40,125 nucleotides of DNA from Sphingobacterium litopenaei (GCF_014692495.1 NZ_JACOIJ010000030.1:1-40125), one strand, 5' to 3'. Counted from the stretch's first letter, positions 23,475 to 32,654 are shown. Numbers and translations are program-made. The notes: generated from the sequence alone by a model not told the origin.

Positions 23475-25658
23475 TTATCGTTTTGAAATAAATTTAATAT
23501 TATCAGATCCCTTTATTTGGTATTGTTTCTTTTCTTCCAGCTTCTGATTGTTAATCTCTACTGTAATGTTCTTTTCTTTTAGCCAGAGAAGTCCTTCTTG
23601 GTCTGTAGTTCCCAGAATTTTAATTTCTTTTGCACGATTCTGAATAAAAGGAAGAGAAGAAATCATGTAATTATCTTCTGAGAGGTGAACAACATGATGT
23701 ATACAAAGGTTGAAGAAAACTGAGGAACCATAAACTTCTTGCCCAACCTGTCCCAATGCTTCCCAGCCATCACCTAAATCTTCTATCGGAATCCACAATT
23801 TGGGATTGACATAACCGGTCTTCGCTTCATCAGCGAAGACTTCATCAGGTAAGGTTGGAGGAAAATACGATGTAAACCGCAGTAAAGCATATTGAATAAA
23901 TTCGTTGAGGAAGAACACTAAGTCCAGATTAAGACTTATTTGATTTTGGTCTATGAGCTTTATGATTCGATGAAAAATAGCAACTGTCTCATGTTCTTCA
24001 AAAGCAGCAATATAGGGTGCTTTTTTGAGCGGAAGTAACGAAAAAAAGCTTTCTCTTTCTTTGGCATTGCCATATTTCATGTCCCATATCGCACAATTAC
24101 GAATAATATTTCCCAGGAAAATCTCAGCAGACTGCAGGTATTGTTCATTTTGGGTAAGGGTATAGAGTTCTAATAAGGCCTCAGCGGAATAAGCTGTGTT
24201 ATTAGACTGATAGATGCTTTCTAAATTAATATCTTTTAAAGGTTTGGCGGCACGCTTTGCTTCGGTCAAGTAAACTTCTTTTTTGAAAAGTTTATAGCTC
24301 TTAAGCATAATGAGGATATATAATCCCGCCGTGTCGATTTCTCCGTATTCATTTGGAATACCTTCTTCTTTGAGAATTTCCAAAGTATATAGGTTGAAAA
24401 ATATAGGCCATTCGTATTCGAAATGTTTAGCTGCTTTTTGAATATATCTTAAAGATCTTTCGAACTGATTTTGTAACTCTTCATTCTTAAATCCTAACTC
24501 AAAAAGTGAAGCCAATTGCAATAGCGGATATAAAAGGTACCAGCTGTCCATGATAAAAGAACGTTTTTGTTCCTCATCAAAGTTTAGGAGGTAAGAATCT
24601 GCCGGCAACCAACGGTGAATGATATCTAATTGCTCATCGAAGAAGTGGGGGAGATTTTGTGTAAGATCTCTGATAATCTTGAAGGTGTGGTCATTGCCAA
24701 AATTTTTTTGGTATTCAAATAATGGTCGTAAAATAGCCAATTGAACCATGCTTTCGGGCGGATTCCCATAACTATTAAGGTAAGCATTTAAATAAGCAGC
24801 ATCTTCCACCTGTTTCCAGCAACCTTTATGTTCCCATAAATCATGGGTAACTTTACTCGAAAGATCTACAATATCAGTAATGCTTTTTCTAGGTTTTTGC
24901 AAATTAGGGTACGCGCTTTTAAGAAATTGTAAATACACTGAAGAAGCTTTTAATGGGCTTTTGTCCTTTTCGTTGGAATACCCTAAGAAAGAATTATAAA
25001 CAATATATTCTCCTCCCTGTTGTAAGGTGCTTTTAGTTTTTCCCAACTTAAACCCCACCTGTGGCCATTCTACTTTTACGGTATCCATGAAAGATACTTC
25101 GCTGTGTTCAGCCATCTTTTGTAGTGCGCCAAGATCTTGCAAATAGAATAAGTAGCCTCTGCTTCTGTTGCCAAAATCAGTAAAACAATGACCTGTTCGG
25201 CCTTCTATTTGATGCACATTTATCGTTGGTTCATCAGGCTTACTGTAATCCTCCTTACCAATTACAATTTCTCGATCCGGCTTTTTAAAACGATGTTCTT
25301 TGCTTACTTTAAGTGTAATTTGGGTGTTTAGTAGAAACAAATTGCTGCTGTTTTCGATAATGGTAATAGAAATAGTTAGGCTACCGACAGCAGTTCGAAG
25401 ATCAAACTCATATTGGTTTGGTTTTTTCTTATTAACCTTAATCTTGTCAACATCTGCATCATCAATTTGGTGCAAAGGATATAGGCGATGCAGTATAAAA
25501 TGTTGATTTTCGGTTTGGATGAATAATACTATTTCTCCATTTAACCATTTTATGGAAAAATTTTGCTCTTCATTAGGAAAATCAATAACAGTCTTATAAT
25601 TCTGTTTCTTCAATTGATCAATTAATTGGATGATATCAGTTGATAAATGGCTGTGCAT
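23475..25658 (-). CDS. Large helical toroid-like protein, unknown function
   Basis: 727 residues, no signal peptide. The first ~200 residues look like a beta-rich domain (alternating hydrophobic strands, e.g. NFSIKWLNGEIVLFIQ and VGSLTISITIIEN). The rest, from about 215, is strongly helical with aromatic-acid pairs such as CWKQVEDAAYLNAYLNSYG, TAGLYILIMLKSYKLF and SNNTAYSAEALLELYTL. This is the beta-sandwich plus (alpha/alpha) toroid plan of several glycoside hydrolase families, but I see no catalytic signature. The neighbours are trehalose synthesis and GH15 genes, so a carbohydrate substrate is reasonable inference. It is 2 nt from the SDR gene. Confidence 0.6.
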   Translation of the reverse strand: MHSHLSTDIIQLIDQLKKQNYKTVIDFPNEEQNFSIKWLNGEIVLFIQTENQHFILHRLYPLHQIDDADVDKIKVNKKKPNQYEFDLRTAVGSLTISITIIENSSNLFLLNTQITLKVSKEHRFKKPDREIVIGKEDYSKPDEPTINVHQIEGRTGHCFTDFGNRSRGYLFYLQDLGALQKMAEHSEVSFMDTVKVEWPQVGFKLGKTKSTLQQGGEYIVYNSFLGYSNEKDKSPLKASSVYLQFLKSAYPNLQKPRKSITDIVDLSSKVTHDLWEHKGCWKQVEDAAYLNAYLNSYGNPPESMVQLAILRPLFEYQKNFGNDHTFKIIRDLTQNLPHFFDEQLDIIHRWLPADSYLLNFDEEQKRSFIMDSWYLLYPLLQLASLFELGFKNEELQNQFERSLRYIQKAAKHFEYEWPIFFNLYTLEILKEEGIPNEYGEIDTAGLYILIMLKSYKLFKKEVYLTEAKRAAKPLKDINLESIYQSNNTAYSAEALLELYTLTQNEQYLQSAEIFLGNIIRNCAIWDMKYGNAKERESFFSLLPLKKAPYIAAFEEHETVAIFHRIIKLIDQNQISLNLDLVFFLNEFIQYALLRFTSYFPPTLPDEVFADEAKTGYVNPKLWIPIEDLGDGWEALGQVGQEVYGSSVFFNLCIHHVVHLSEDNYMISSLPFIQNRAKEIKILGTTDQEGLLWLKEKNITVEINNQKLEEKKQYQIKGSDNIKFISKR

Positions 25659-25753
25659 AAATTAAGTTGCTAATGAATAATCTGAAGAATGAACAAGGTT
25701 CGGATTAATAGGTTGATGAAGTTTCAGAAAATCCTTACGTTGGGTAAATAAGG

Positions 25754-25800
25754 AAGCCTTAATTTGCTTTGGAATAGCTCATTAAGGCTTATATAGTAAA
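25754..25800. repeat. 10-bp inverted repeat in intergenic region
   Basis: AAGCCTTAAT (25754-25763) and its complement ATTAAGGCTT (25791-25800) flank a 27-nt spacer within the 159-nt gap between the GH15 and 727-residue genes. There is no T-run, so it is either a factor-dependent stop, a processing hairpin or chance. Confidence 0.5.
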
Positions 25801-25817
25801 GTGAAATTAAAGGCGCT

Positions 25818-27638
25818 TTAAGATCCTAAAGAGCTCATTTCAGCGTTTTCAAAAAAGGTAGGTTTGTCGAGTTTTATAGCGATTCGATATGCCGCATTCA
25901 TTAAGCCTACATGACTATATGCCTGAGGAAAATTGCCCCATTGGCTGCCATCATCTTCATTGATGTCTTCACTAAATAACATCAGATGATTTCCAAAAGA
26001 AAGCAATTTACGGAAGACCTCCTGCGCTTCATCTACACGACCTACGCAAGCCAATGCTTCCACGTACCAAAATGCACAAACCAAAAATGTGGATTTTGGT
26101 TTTCCAAAATCATCTTTGTGAAGGTACCGATAAAATAAACCATGCTTACCTTTTAGTTCTTTTTCTAATGCGGCTAAGTGATTTTTGGCACGATCAGAAC
26201 TTGGATCCAAATAGCCCATCATAATAAGCTGTAGGGTAGAGGCATCCAAATTTTTGGAATCCGTTGAATTAGTGTAAACGCCTCTTTCTTCGTCATAACA
26301 AGATTCAATATAAGCAGCGGCTTTTTGTTGAACCGCCATTGCTCTTTTCTCAATATCCTTGAAACCATTTTGACGCGCTATTTTTATGGCTGCGGTGGCA
26401 CCTGCCCATTGAAATAAGTTGGAATAACAATGCCGTTGTTGGAAATTTCGGAACTCCCAAATTCCCGCATCGGTTTCGTCTATGGTGTTTTCAATTTTAT
26501 TTAAAATAAAATTTGTCCAGCCTTCTGCAACCATCTTATTTTGGTATTTGAACCTTTGATCCGTAAATAATGGAAGTAAGGCTATCAAAGCTTGGCCGTA
26601 CACATCATTTTGAATATGTTCGTAGGCTTGATTACCGATACGTATAGGTTGGTTGTTGAGATATCCAGATAAATGATCCAAATGTGACTCTTCTAACTTT
26701 GTCTTACCCAAAATGCCGTATAGAGGTTGCAATCTTCCTGTATCGGTTTGTGTTATATTGGCGATATAGGAAGCGTATTTTTCCATTTCTTCGAAATGGC
26801 CTACGTGACTCAATGCAGTCAACACATAAAAACTGTCCCGAAGCCAACAATACCGATAATCCCAATTGCGTCCTGAACCTGGAAATTCTGGAAGACTAGT
26901 TGTACTAGCGGCGATAATTGCTCCAGTGTCTTCGAATTGGTGAAGTTTCAACGATAAAGCAGAACGAATAACCTGTGTTTGATAGAAAGATGGGATAGAA
27001 GCATTCTTCACCCAATTTTGCCAATATAAAGTTGTTCTTCGTAAAAAATCCTCACAAGTTCGCTCAATCGGTGCTTCGAAAGGACTTCCAAAGGTTAAGA
27101 TTAAATAGACAGGTCTATCCAGTACATGTGGAATATCATCAAAGAAATGATTAACCGGCATATCTGTCGCTAATCGCATTTTGATATCGCCCTTTTCAAA
27201 TTGAATATGATTACTTCCTCTGTTTTTATGAAAAGAGGTAAGCCCGTATTGATATACGGGTTCACACCGTACACGAATACGAGGTCTACCTTTTATGGGC
27301 TCTATCTTGCGAATGAGGGTTAAAGGCTTAAAATAGCGTTCGTATTGTTCGAAACGAGGAGCGAAGTCTGTAATTTTATACGATCCTTCATTCGTATCTA
27401 CTACGGTACATAAGATATTTGTATTTTCAATATAATACTGTTTGCTTTGAAATTCTTCTGCCACGGGTTTGATATCAAATCTTCCCCCTTTTTCTTCGTC
27501 CAGAAGACCTCCAAAAACAAATGAATCCTGAAATGTTGGCCAACATAACCAACTGATATTCGTGTCTTTATTTACATGTGCTATAAAAGCACAATTTCCA
27601 ATTATTCCGCTGTTATAAATGTGTTTACTTAATGACAT
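25818..27638 (-). CDS. Glycoside hydrolase family 15 protein
   Basis: 606 residues. The N-terminal beta domain starts with IGNCAFIAHVNKDTNISWLC and WPTFQDSFVFGGLLD, typical of GH15 (glucoamylase/trehalase-like). The (alpha/alpha)6 catalytic part has GRNWDYRYCWLRDSFYVL near residue 253, DETDAGIWEFRN near 390, and the terminal SEDINEDDGSQWGNFPQAYS near 560. No signal peptide, so the enzyme is cytoplasmic and acts on an internal substrate. It is 2 nt downstream of the trehalose synthase gene, so trehalose or a related glucan is the expected substrate; a GH15 trehalase is attractive but is inference. Length and motifs are complete. Confidence 0.9.
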   Translation of the reverse strand: MSLSKHIYNSGIIGNCAFIAHVNKDTNISWLCWPTFQDSFVFGGLLDEEKGGRFDIKPVAEEFQSKQYYIENTNILCTVVDTNEGSYKITDFAPRFEQYERYFKPLTLIRKIEPIKGRPRIRVRCEPVYQYGLTSFHKNRGSNHIQFEKGDIKMRLATDMPVNHFFDDIPHVLDRPVYLILTFGSPFEAPIERTCEDFLRRTTLYWQNWVKNASIPSFYQTQVIRSALSLKLHQFEDTGAIIAASTTSLPEFPGSGRNWDYRYCWLRDSFYVLTALSHVGHFEEMEKYASYIANITQTDTGRLQPLYGILGKTKLEESHLDHLSGYLNNQPIRIGNQAYEHIQNDVYGQALIALLPLFTDQRFKYQNKMVAEGWTNFILNKIENTIDETDAGIWEFRNFQQRHCYSNLFQWAGATAAIKIARQNGFKDIEKRAMAVQQKAAAYIESCYDEERGVYTNSTDSKNLDASTLQLIMMGYLDPSSDRAKNHLAALEKELKGKHGLFYRYLHKDDFGKPKSTFLVCAFWYVEALACVGRVDEAQEVFRKLLSFGNHLMLFSEDINEDDGSQWGNFPQAYSHVGLMNAAYRIAIKLDKPTFFENAEMSSLGS

Positions 27639-27640
27639 GT

Positions 27641-29863
27641 TTATGGTTTAATTTGAAGTATTTCAGCTTGTTCATACGTGTGCTGCGTGAATTTTTTAAT
27701 AAGCTTTAATACTTCTTCTTGTGTTTCTATGTAATATCGAGCTGCTGATTTGCGACTTCCTACTTTTACCGTGATGGAGTCGGATGGCAATTCTAAAAAC
27801 ATATCCTCATCTGTTGCGTCGTCACCAATTGCAAAGATGAAGTCTGGTTTGAAATCCTGAACAATTTCCATTGCTGCACGACCTTTATTCAACTCACTAT
27901 TTTTTACTTCAATTACCTTATTTCCCATCAAGAGTTGTAATCCATGATGCGGTAATAGATATCGTAAATGATCGACCAATTCTTGTGCACGAAGATTACC
28001 TAAACCACTTTGTACTTTACGATAGTGCCATGCCAAAGAATAGTTTTTTTCTTCCACATAAGATCCTGCGGTCATATTCGCAAACTTTGCCATAATGTGC
28101 TTGATCGGATATTTCCAACGTGTGGAGATATGTGTTTTGGTGTGCCAATTATAATCAGGATAATTGCTCCAAGCGCCATGTTCAGCCACTAAATAATACT
28201 TTTTATCGGCAAACCATTCTGAAAGTGTTTCGTGTGGTCTACCGCTAATGATGACTATTTGGTTGTTAGGATTGGATTGAAGCTCTTCCAATACTTCATA
28301 CAAATCATTTGTAGGAGTTGCTTCATTTGCATTATTGTTGAAGCCAATCAATGTCCCATCGTAATCTAAAAAGAATAAATTGCGCTTGCCTTCATTGTAT
28401 CGACTTAAGAAATTCTGTAGCGTATCTGGGTTGATGCGTCTTGCTCTTTCTTGAGATTGAATGGATTTAATTTCTCTTAATCTTTTGAAGAATAAACGTA
28501 CCCAATGACGGATATTGAATTTTTTTACAATCTCCAAACTGTCATCCATACGTTTGCGCTGTTCTTGCGCTGGCATCCGAATAGCCGTCATCAGTGCTTC
28601 GCAAATTTGTTGTTTCGAATGGGGATTGACTAGGATTGGCCCTATAAGTTCCTTACTAGCTCCTGCCATTTCACTCAAAATCAGGACCCCGTTATTGTTT
28701 TCTTTACTAGCAATAAATTCCTTGCAAACTAGATTCATTCCATCACGTAAAGAGGTGACCAGGCAAATGTCCGAAGCCACGTACAAGGCAGAAAGTTCTT
28801 TCACATCAAAGGAATTGTAGAAATAACTGATAGGTGTCCATTCATTATTGCCGAATACGGCATTAATTTGTCCGACCATACGGTTGATCTCATCATGCAG
28901 CTCCTTGTATTTCGGAACATTATCGCGAGAAGGAACGACAAGCATGTACAATATAACTTCATTTTGAACTTCAGGATGAGTTTTCAATAGAAATTCGAAA
29001 GCGCGTAATCGCTCGAGAATACCCTTGCTGTAATCTAAGCGATCGATACTTAGAACGAATTTTCGATTGTTATAAAAGGTGCGTATTTCCTTCGCTCGAG
29101 TTTGAATTTCTTCGGATTGCGCCAAATCATTGAATTTGTCGTAATCAATTCCCATAGGGAATACTTCTACATAAACACTTCTTCCGCCGCTACGTAAGCA
29201 GTTATTTTGAATGGATAAGCCCAAGATATGGGTACAAGCATTTAGGAAGTGCTGTGTGTCATTGTAGGTGTGAAATGCAATCAAATCGGCACCTAATAAT
29301 CCTTTCAACAATTCATCTCGCCAAGGAATTCCTCTAAATAATTCATCTGGTGGGAACGGGATATGTTGGAAATAGCCTATTCCAATTTTACTATTATAAG
29401 CTCGAATGAATTTAGGTAAAAGCATCAATTGATAATCATGAATCCATACTTCATCATTATCGGCTATATCTTGTGCTACCGTTATCTCCGCGAATTTTTT
29501 ATTTACGGATTCGTACATATTCCAATAGGAATCGTCATAAACTGCATAAGAAGGATGATAGTGAAAAATAGGCCATAAGACTTCATTAGAAAACCCTTCG
29601 TAGTATCCTTCTAATTCCTCTTCCGTTAAGAATACAGGGATAAGGTTTAACTCTTTGAGTTTTTCCGAAACTTCTTGTTTTTCCTCTTCATTGTCTGGTA
29701 CAAATCCAGGCCAGCCAATCCAGATGTTTTCACCTTCTTTGTAGATGGAGCCTAAACCAGTAGCCAATCCTCCTTCACTGGGAATTACGTGTAATTCGCC
29801 GTCATGTCTTTCAATGCGTACGGGTAATCTATTAGAAATTATTATAGTTCTATTTCTTAGCAT
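27641..29863 (-). CDS. Bifunctional trehalose-6-phosphate synthase/phosphatase
   Basis: 740 residues: an OtsA domain (about 1-460, GT20) fused to an OtsB domain (about 490-730, HAD). OtsA features are TIIISNRLPV, the Gly-rich SEGGLATGLGS loop near 30, WIHDYQLMLLP near 145, and YFQHIPFPPDELFRG near 165. OtsB features are FFLDYDGTLIG near 492, IIISGRPHETL near 530, VAEHGAW, and FAIGDDATDEDMF near 690. It makes trehalose 6-phosphate from UDP-glucose and glucose 6-phosphate, then trehalose, a protectant in osmotic and drying stress. It is coupled by a 2-nt gap to the GH15 gene downstream. Some related fusions are annotated otsA; I leave the symbol open because both activities are present. Confidence 0.95.
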   Translation of the reverse strand: MLRNRTIIISNRLPVRIERHDGELHVIPSEGGLATGLGSIYKEGENIWIGWPGFVPDNEEEKQEVSEKLKELNLIPVFLTEEELEGYYEGFSNEVLWPIFHYHPSYAVYDDSYWNMYESVNKKFAEITVAQDIADNDEVWIHDYQLMLLPKFIRAYNSKIGIGYFQHIPFPPDELFRGIPWRDELLKGLLGADLIAFHTYNDTQHFLNACTHILGLSIQNNCLRSGGRSVYVEVFPMGIDYDKFNDLAQSEEIQTRAKEIRTFYNNRKFVLSIDRLDYSKGILERLRAFEFLLKTHPEVQNEVILYMLVVPSRDNVPKYKELHDEINRMVGQINAVFGNNEWTPISYFYNSFDVKELSALYVASDICLVTSLRDGMNLVCKEFIASKENNNGVLILSEMAGASKELIGPILVNPHSKQQICEALMTAIRMPAQEQRKRMDDSLEIVKKFNIRHWVRLFFKRLREIKSIQSQERARRINPDTLQNFLSRYNEGKRNLFFLDYDGTLIGFNNNANEATPTNDLYEVLEELQSNPNNQIVIISGRPHETLSEWFADKKYYLVAEHGAWSNYPDYNWHTKTHISTRWKYPIKHIMAKFANMTAGSYVEEKNYSLAWHYRKVQSGLGNLRAQELVDHLRYLLPHHGLQLLMGNKVIEVKNSELNKGRAAMEIVQDFKPDFIFAIGDDATDEDMFLELPSDSITVKVGSRKSAARYYIETQEEVLKLIKKFTQHTYEQAEILQIKP

Positions 29864-29956
29864 GGTTGTTAAATACAGTAAATGTTTTTCGTAGATGAGC
29901 GTGGGAGCTATATTATTACAACAGCTTTAAACGCTTGTGGTTTTAATTATTTTGAA

Positions 29957-31489
29957 TTAATTCTTTTTTCCCTGTAGTTCTTCGTTTAATTTTTCCAGTC
30001 CGGAAGTAGCTGGTCCTGTAAGTATTCTTCCATTGATGTTGAAACGGGATCCGTGGCAAGGACAATCCCAGGAAAGCTCAGCATTGTTCCAACGTACTTC
30101 GCATTTGGCATGTGGACAGGTGCTTTTTAGTACATGTAATTGTCCATTTTGCTCTGCATAAATAGCGTAAGAATCACCTTCATACTTTACTACTTTTGCT
30201 TCGCCTTCGTTGATTTCTGCCAAAGATTGGATGCGTTCTATGCTGATTTTATCTTTAATAAAGTCACTTACGACTGTAGCATTTTCTTTAACAAAACTGG
30301 TGAATCCTGCTGTTGGCTTAAATCTTTTTGGATTGAATAGCTTAGCATACGGATTTTCACCATCGATAATTAAATCATAAATAATAGCCGAAGAAAGTGT
30401 GCCGAAGGTCATACCATTCCCTCTAAATCCCGTAGCGACAAAAATCCGACCGTCGCTCGACGGTAAAACACCGATGGAAGGTAATCCATCGGCAGGTTCG
30501 AAATACTGACTGGACCAAGCATATTCTACCGTGTCTACATCGAAATGCGAACGGCAATAATTTTCCAACTCGGCAAAGCAAGAACCAGTATCTTCCGAAT
30601 GTCCTGTTTTATGGTCTTCACCACCCGCAATTAACAATTGTTTTCCGTCTATTTCGTGTGTACGATAATAGTGGTAGGGATCGTATAAGTCATAACCTAA
30701 TGTATTTGGGTAATTCTCATTTTTCAACGAAAACGCTATAGCATAGCTACGGTATGGAGCTGTAGTAAAATGTAAGATGCTTATTCCTGGTGGCGTATGG
30801 GTAGCGTATACGGCATGCTTCGCATTTATATCACCCAATGAGGTTTTAAGTACTACACCTGCATGTTCTTCTACATGCGATTCCACCATACAATTTTCTA
30901 CAACCATTCCGCCTGCCTGAATATAGGCTTCTGTCAATCCTTTAATATATTTTAGGGGATGGAATTGTGCTTGCTTCGGGATTAGAACTGCTTTTTTAAA
31001 AGGGATTGGAAAATCAATTTGGTCTATATAATTCATTTCATAGCCCACTTGATTTGCTCCGTCTACTATATCATCCAATTGTTTTACTTGATCATCATCC
31101 ACGGCAAACAAATGCGCATTCTTATATTCAAAATCACAATTGATAGCATGTCTAAAGACATTGGAATGAACAATATTAATCGCTTCTTTTCCCGCTTGCG
31201 CTAATAATTTGGCATTTTCCAACCCAAATTTGCTTATAGCTTCTTTATAGGTCGTGTCGAAAAAATCATTTAAATGTGCTGTGGTACCTCCTGTAGTACC
31301 GAATCCTATATTGTTGGCTTCTAATAAAATACATTTTAGACCAATAAGCTGTAATCGATATGCAGTAGAAACTCCAGTAATACCGCCACCAACTATAGCT
31401 ACATCAAATAATTGATCTTGTGTGGGCAGATTCTCAAACCTTTTGGCTTCCGCTTGCCACATACTTTTACGTGCTCCGTCTCTGAACAT
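29957..31489 (-). CDS. FAD-dependent oxidoreductase with C-terminal Rieske domain
   Basis: 510 residues from ATG 31489; the frame opens at a TTG (31513), but the ATG keeps the family start. DAO-type FAD domain: VAIVGGGITGVSTAYRL (GGGITG at 34-39) and a C-terminal FAD segment FVATGFRGNGMTFGTLS near 378. Residues about 420-510 are a Rieske [2Fe-2S] domain, with the pairs CPH (Cys458, His460) and CPCHGSRF (Cys476, His479). Electrons probably pass from the Rieske centre to FAD and an unknown substrate, in the cytoplasm. It sits 93 nt upstream of the trehalose synthase gene on the same strand. The family is common in stress clusters, but no natural substrate is known to me. Confidence 0.9.
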   Translation of the reverse strand: MFRDGARKSMWQAEAKRFENLPTQDQLFDVAIVGGGITGVSTAYRLQLIGLKCILLEANNIGFGTTGGTTAHLNDFFDTTYKEAISKFGLENAKLLAQAGKEAINIVHSNVFRHAINCDFEYKNAHLFAVDDDQVKQLDDIVDGANQVGYEMNYIDQIDFPIPFKKAVLIPKQAQFHPLKYIKGLTEAYIQAGGMVVENCMVESHVEEHAGVVLKTSLGDINAKHAVYATHTPPGISILHFTTAPYRSYAIAFSLKNENYPNTLGYDLYDPYHYYRTHEIDGKQLLIAGGEDHKTGHSEDTGSCFAELENYCRSHFDVDTVEYAWSSQYFEPADGLPSIGVLPSSDGRIFVATGFRGNGMTFGTLSSAIIYDLIIDGENPYAKLFNPKRFKPTAGFTSFVKENATVVSDFIKDKISIERIQSLAEINEGEAKVVKYEGDSYAIYAEQNGQLHVLKSTCPHAKCEVRWNNAELSWDCPCHGSRFNINGRILTGPATSGLEKLNEELQGKKN

Positions 31490-31615
31490 ATCTATTAAAT
31501 TTTTGTTATACAATTATGATGATTAGTGCTCATTGAACAGCTTAAAACGAATTTCGTTGGGTTATTAAGCAAATGCTAAATTTTTAAGCGTTGATCTGGA
31601 GTGTATAAATCGATA

Positions 31616-32089
31616 ATGAGTCAAATAACTGATATGGAAAAATTAGAGAAAAGATTAACCACGTACAAAGAGAAATACGGCGAGGAAAATAAATTAACAC
31701 AATTCAGTTACAACCAAAGTGCAGAACAGATAATATACAGAAATGAAGCATTGCGCACAGGGAACCGAAAGTTGTATGCGGACTATGTAACTTCTCATCC
31801 TGATCTCGATCCTGAAAAGGAATTGAAAACTTTTGATAGCTTGGCACCAAAAGTACTAAAATTGGATAGAGCGTCCTTTATATCTTGGGCTATCGATAAA
31901 GGAATTGAATTGGTAGAAAGTGATATTTATATTTTCGATGAAGACGCTATTCTCAAAGGTATTCGGTTAGAAGAAGTAGAAGCTGAATCTTTTGAGGTTG
32001 AATCTACATGGGATGAACTGATTCATAATGTACATAAGCCTGAAGAATTAGCGAAGGATAGAGCTTTTTTTTGGGTTTTGGATGAATAA
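31616..32089 (+). CDS. Hypothetical acidic protein
   Basis: 157 residues from ATG 31616 (a further ATG upstream at 31601 adds five residues). The first part is helical and Lys/Glu-rich (MEKLEKRLTTYKEKYGEEN), the middle has SHPDLDPEKELKTFDSLAPK, and the C-terminal part is acidic with aromatic spacing (ESDIYIFDEDAILKGIRL, then AFFWVLDE). No signal peptide or membrane helix. It is divergent from the FAD/Rieske gene and followed by a strong terminator. I do not recognise a family; a role in the same stress response is only inference. Confidence 0.6.
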   Translation: MSQITDMEKLEKRLTTYKEKYGEENKLTQFSYNQSAEQIIYRNEALRTGNRKLYADYVTSHPDLDPEKELKTFDSLAPKVLKLDRASFISWAIDKGIELVESDIYIFDEDAILKGIRLEEVEAESFEVESTWDELIHNVHKPEELAKDRAFFWVLDE

Positions 32090-32090
32090 A

Positions 32091-32118
32091 AAATCCGTAA
32101 GATAATTACGGATTTTTT
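32091..32118 (+). terminator. Intrinsic terminator
   Basis: A 10-bp stem (32091-32100 AAATCCGTAA with 32106-32115) with a 5-nt loop and a following T-run ending in CG. It ends the hypothetical gene on the plus strand and overlaps the stop codon of the minus-strand pseudogene. Confidence 0.88.
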
Positions 32119-32285
32119 CGCCAAATTTTATCCGCTAAAGGCAAATATTCAGGTAGTGCTGCAGAGCCATACCAAGGATAAATAGTATAATCCAAAAAAT
32201 CTATTTTTAATTGTCAAATCATTCTGAAGCAATGCTTTTACTTCTTCCTCAGTTTTAGTATTCTGAATCACTAGTGTCCGGTAAA
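32106..32285 (-). pseudogene. YCII-domain protein remnant
   Basis: On the minus strand two frames give a decayed YCII-related protein. The first reads TLVIQNTKTEEEVKALLQND and continues to KNRFFG. The second continues with DYTIYPWYGSAALPEYLPLA, then DKIWRKNP and a stop at 32106-32108. The WYGSAALP-type C-terminus and the EEEVKALL helix are typical of YciI-like proteins. The break is an indel in the six-A run (six T on the coding strand) at 32194-32199. The 5' part of the gene is missing; the frame runs into what looks like an IS end near 32275. The domain name is my recognition of the motif, not a search result. Confidence 0.6.
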
Positions 32286-32405
32286 GAATAAAAAAAAGGC
32301 TGGCGCAAGCACCAACCCTTTAGCTAACTTTGAGGTTGCAAAACAAACAAAGTAACTATGGGTAAAAGTACAAATTTTAGTGGACAGCCGATATTAAATT
32401 TTTAA
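32271..32405 (+). mobile_element. IS4-type (DUF4372) transposase remnant
   Basis: The frame 32358-32405 reads MGKSTNFSGQPILNF then stop. The first 13 residues match the usual start of DUF4372-type IS4-family transposases (MGKSxxFSGQPIxxQL). The protein should be several hundred residues, so almost the whole element has been deleted. The left boundary is probably near 32271-32276 (CTAGTGTCCGG), where the YCII pseudogene loses its frame, so the element likely inserted in that gene. The right end is not recognised. Intermediate bases (32281-32357) would be the untranslated left end of the IS. Confidence rests on the short peptide only. Confidence 0.5.
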
Positions 32406-32529
32406 TCATTAAAAACAAAAAATTGTAAACTAAAAAACTATAAAAAAATTTATGAAGATAAAATGACCTTTGAATAGTTCATTGGTATGATAAGATATTG
32501 CCTATTTCTAAAATATATCTAAGACTTTC

Positions 32530-32560
32530 AAAAAAAAAAGCTCGACATGACTGTCGAGCT
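32530..32560 (-). terminator. Intrinsic terminator of the tRNA transcript
   Basis: A 9-bp stem (32539-32547 AGCTCGACA with 32552-32560) and a TGAC loop; on the minus strand it is followed by a T-run of eight or more (complement of A at 32530-32539). It lies directly after the tRNA-Leu gene, with no coding sequence between. Confidence 0.9.
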
Positions 32561-32564
32561 TTTG

Positions 32565-32650
32565 TACCTAGGGCGGGAATCGAACCCGCACTCCTTTAAC
32601 AGGAACAGGATTTTAAGTCCTGCGTGTCTACCAGTTCCACCACCTAGGCA
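32565..32650 (-). tRNA. tRNA-Leu (anticodon TAA)
   Basis: 86 nt with a long variable arm, as in tRNA-Leu. The acceptor stem TGCCTAG pairs with CTAGGTA (one G-T pair). The anticodon stem-loop reads CAGGACTTAAAATCCTG with TAA in the loop. The T-arm is GCGGGTTCGATTCCCGC. CCA is not encoded (CAA follows). It is cotranscribed with tRNA-Gly, which lies 4 nt upstream in the minus direction. Confidence 0.95.
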
Positions 32651-32654
32651 ACTC

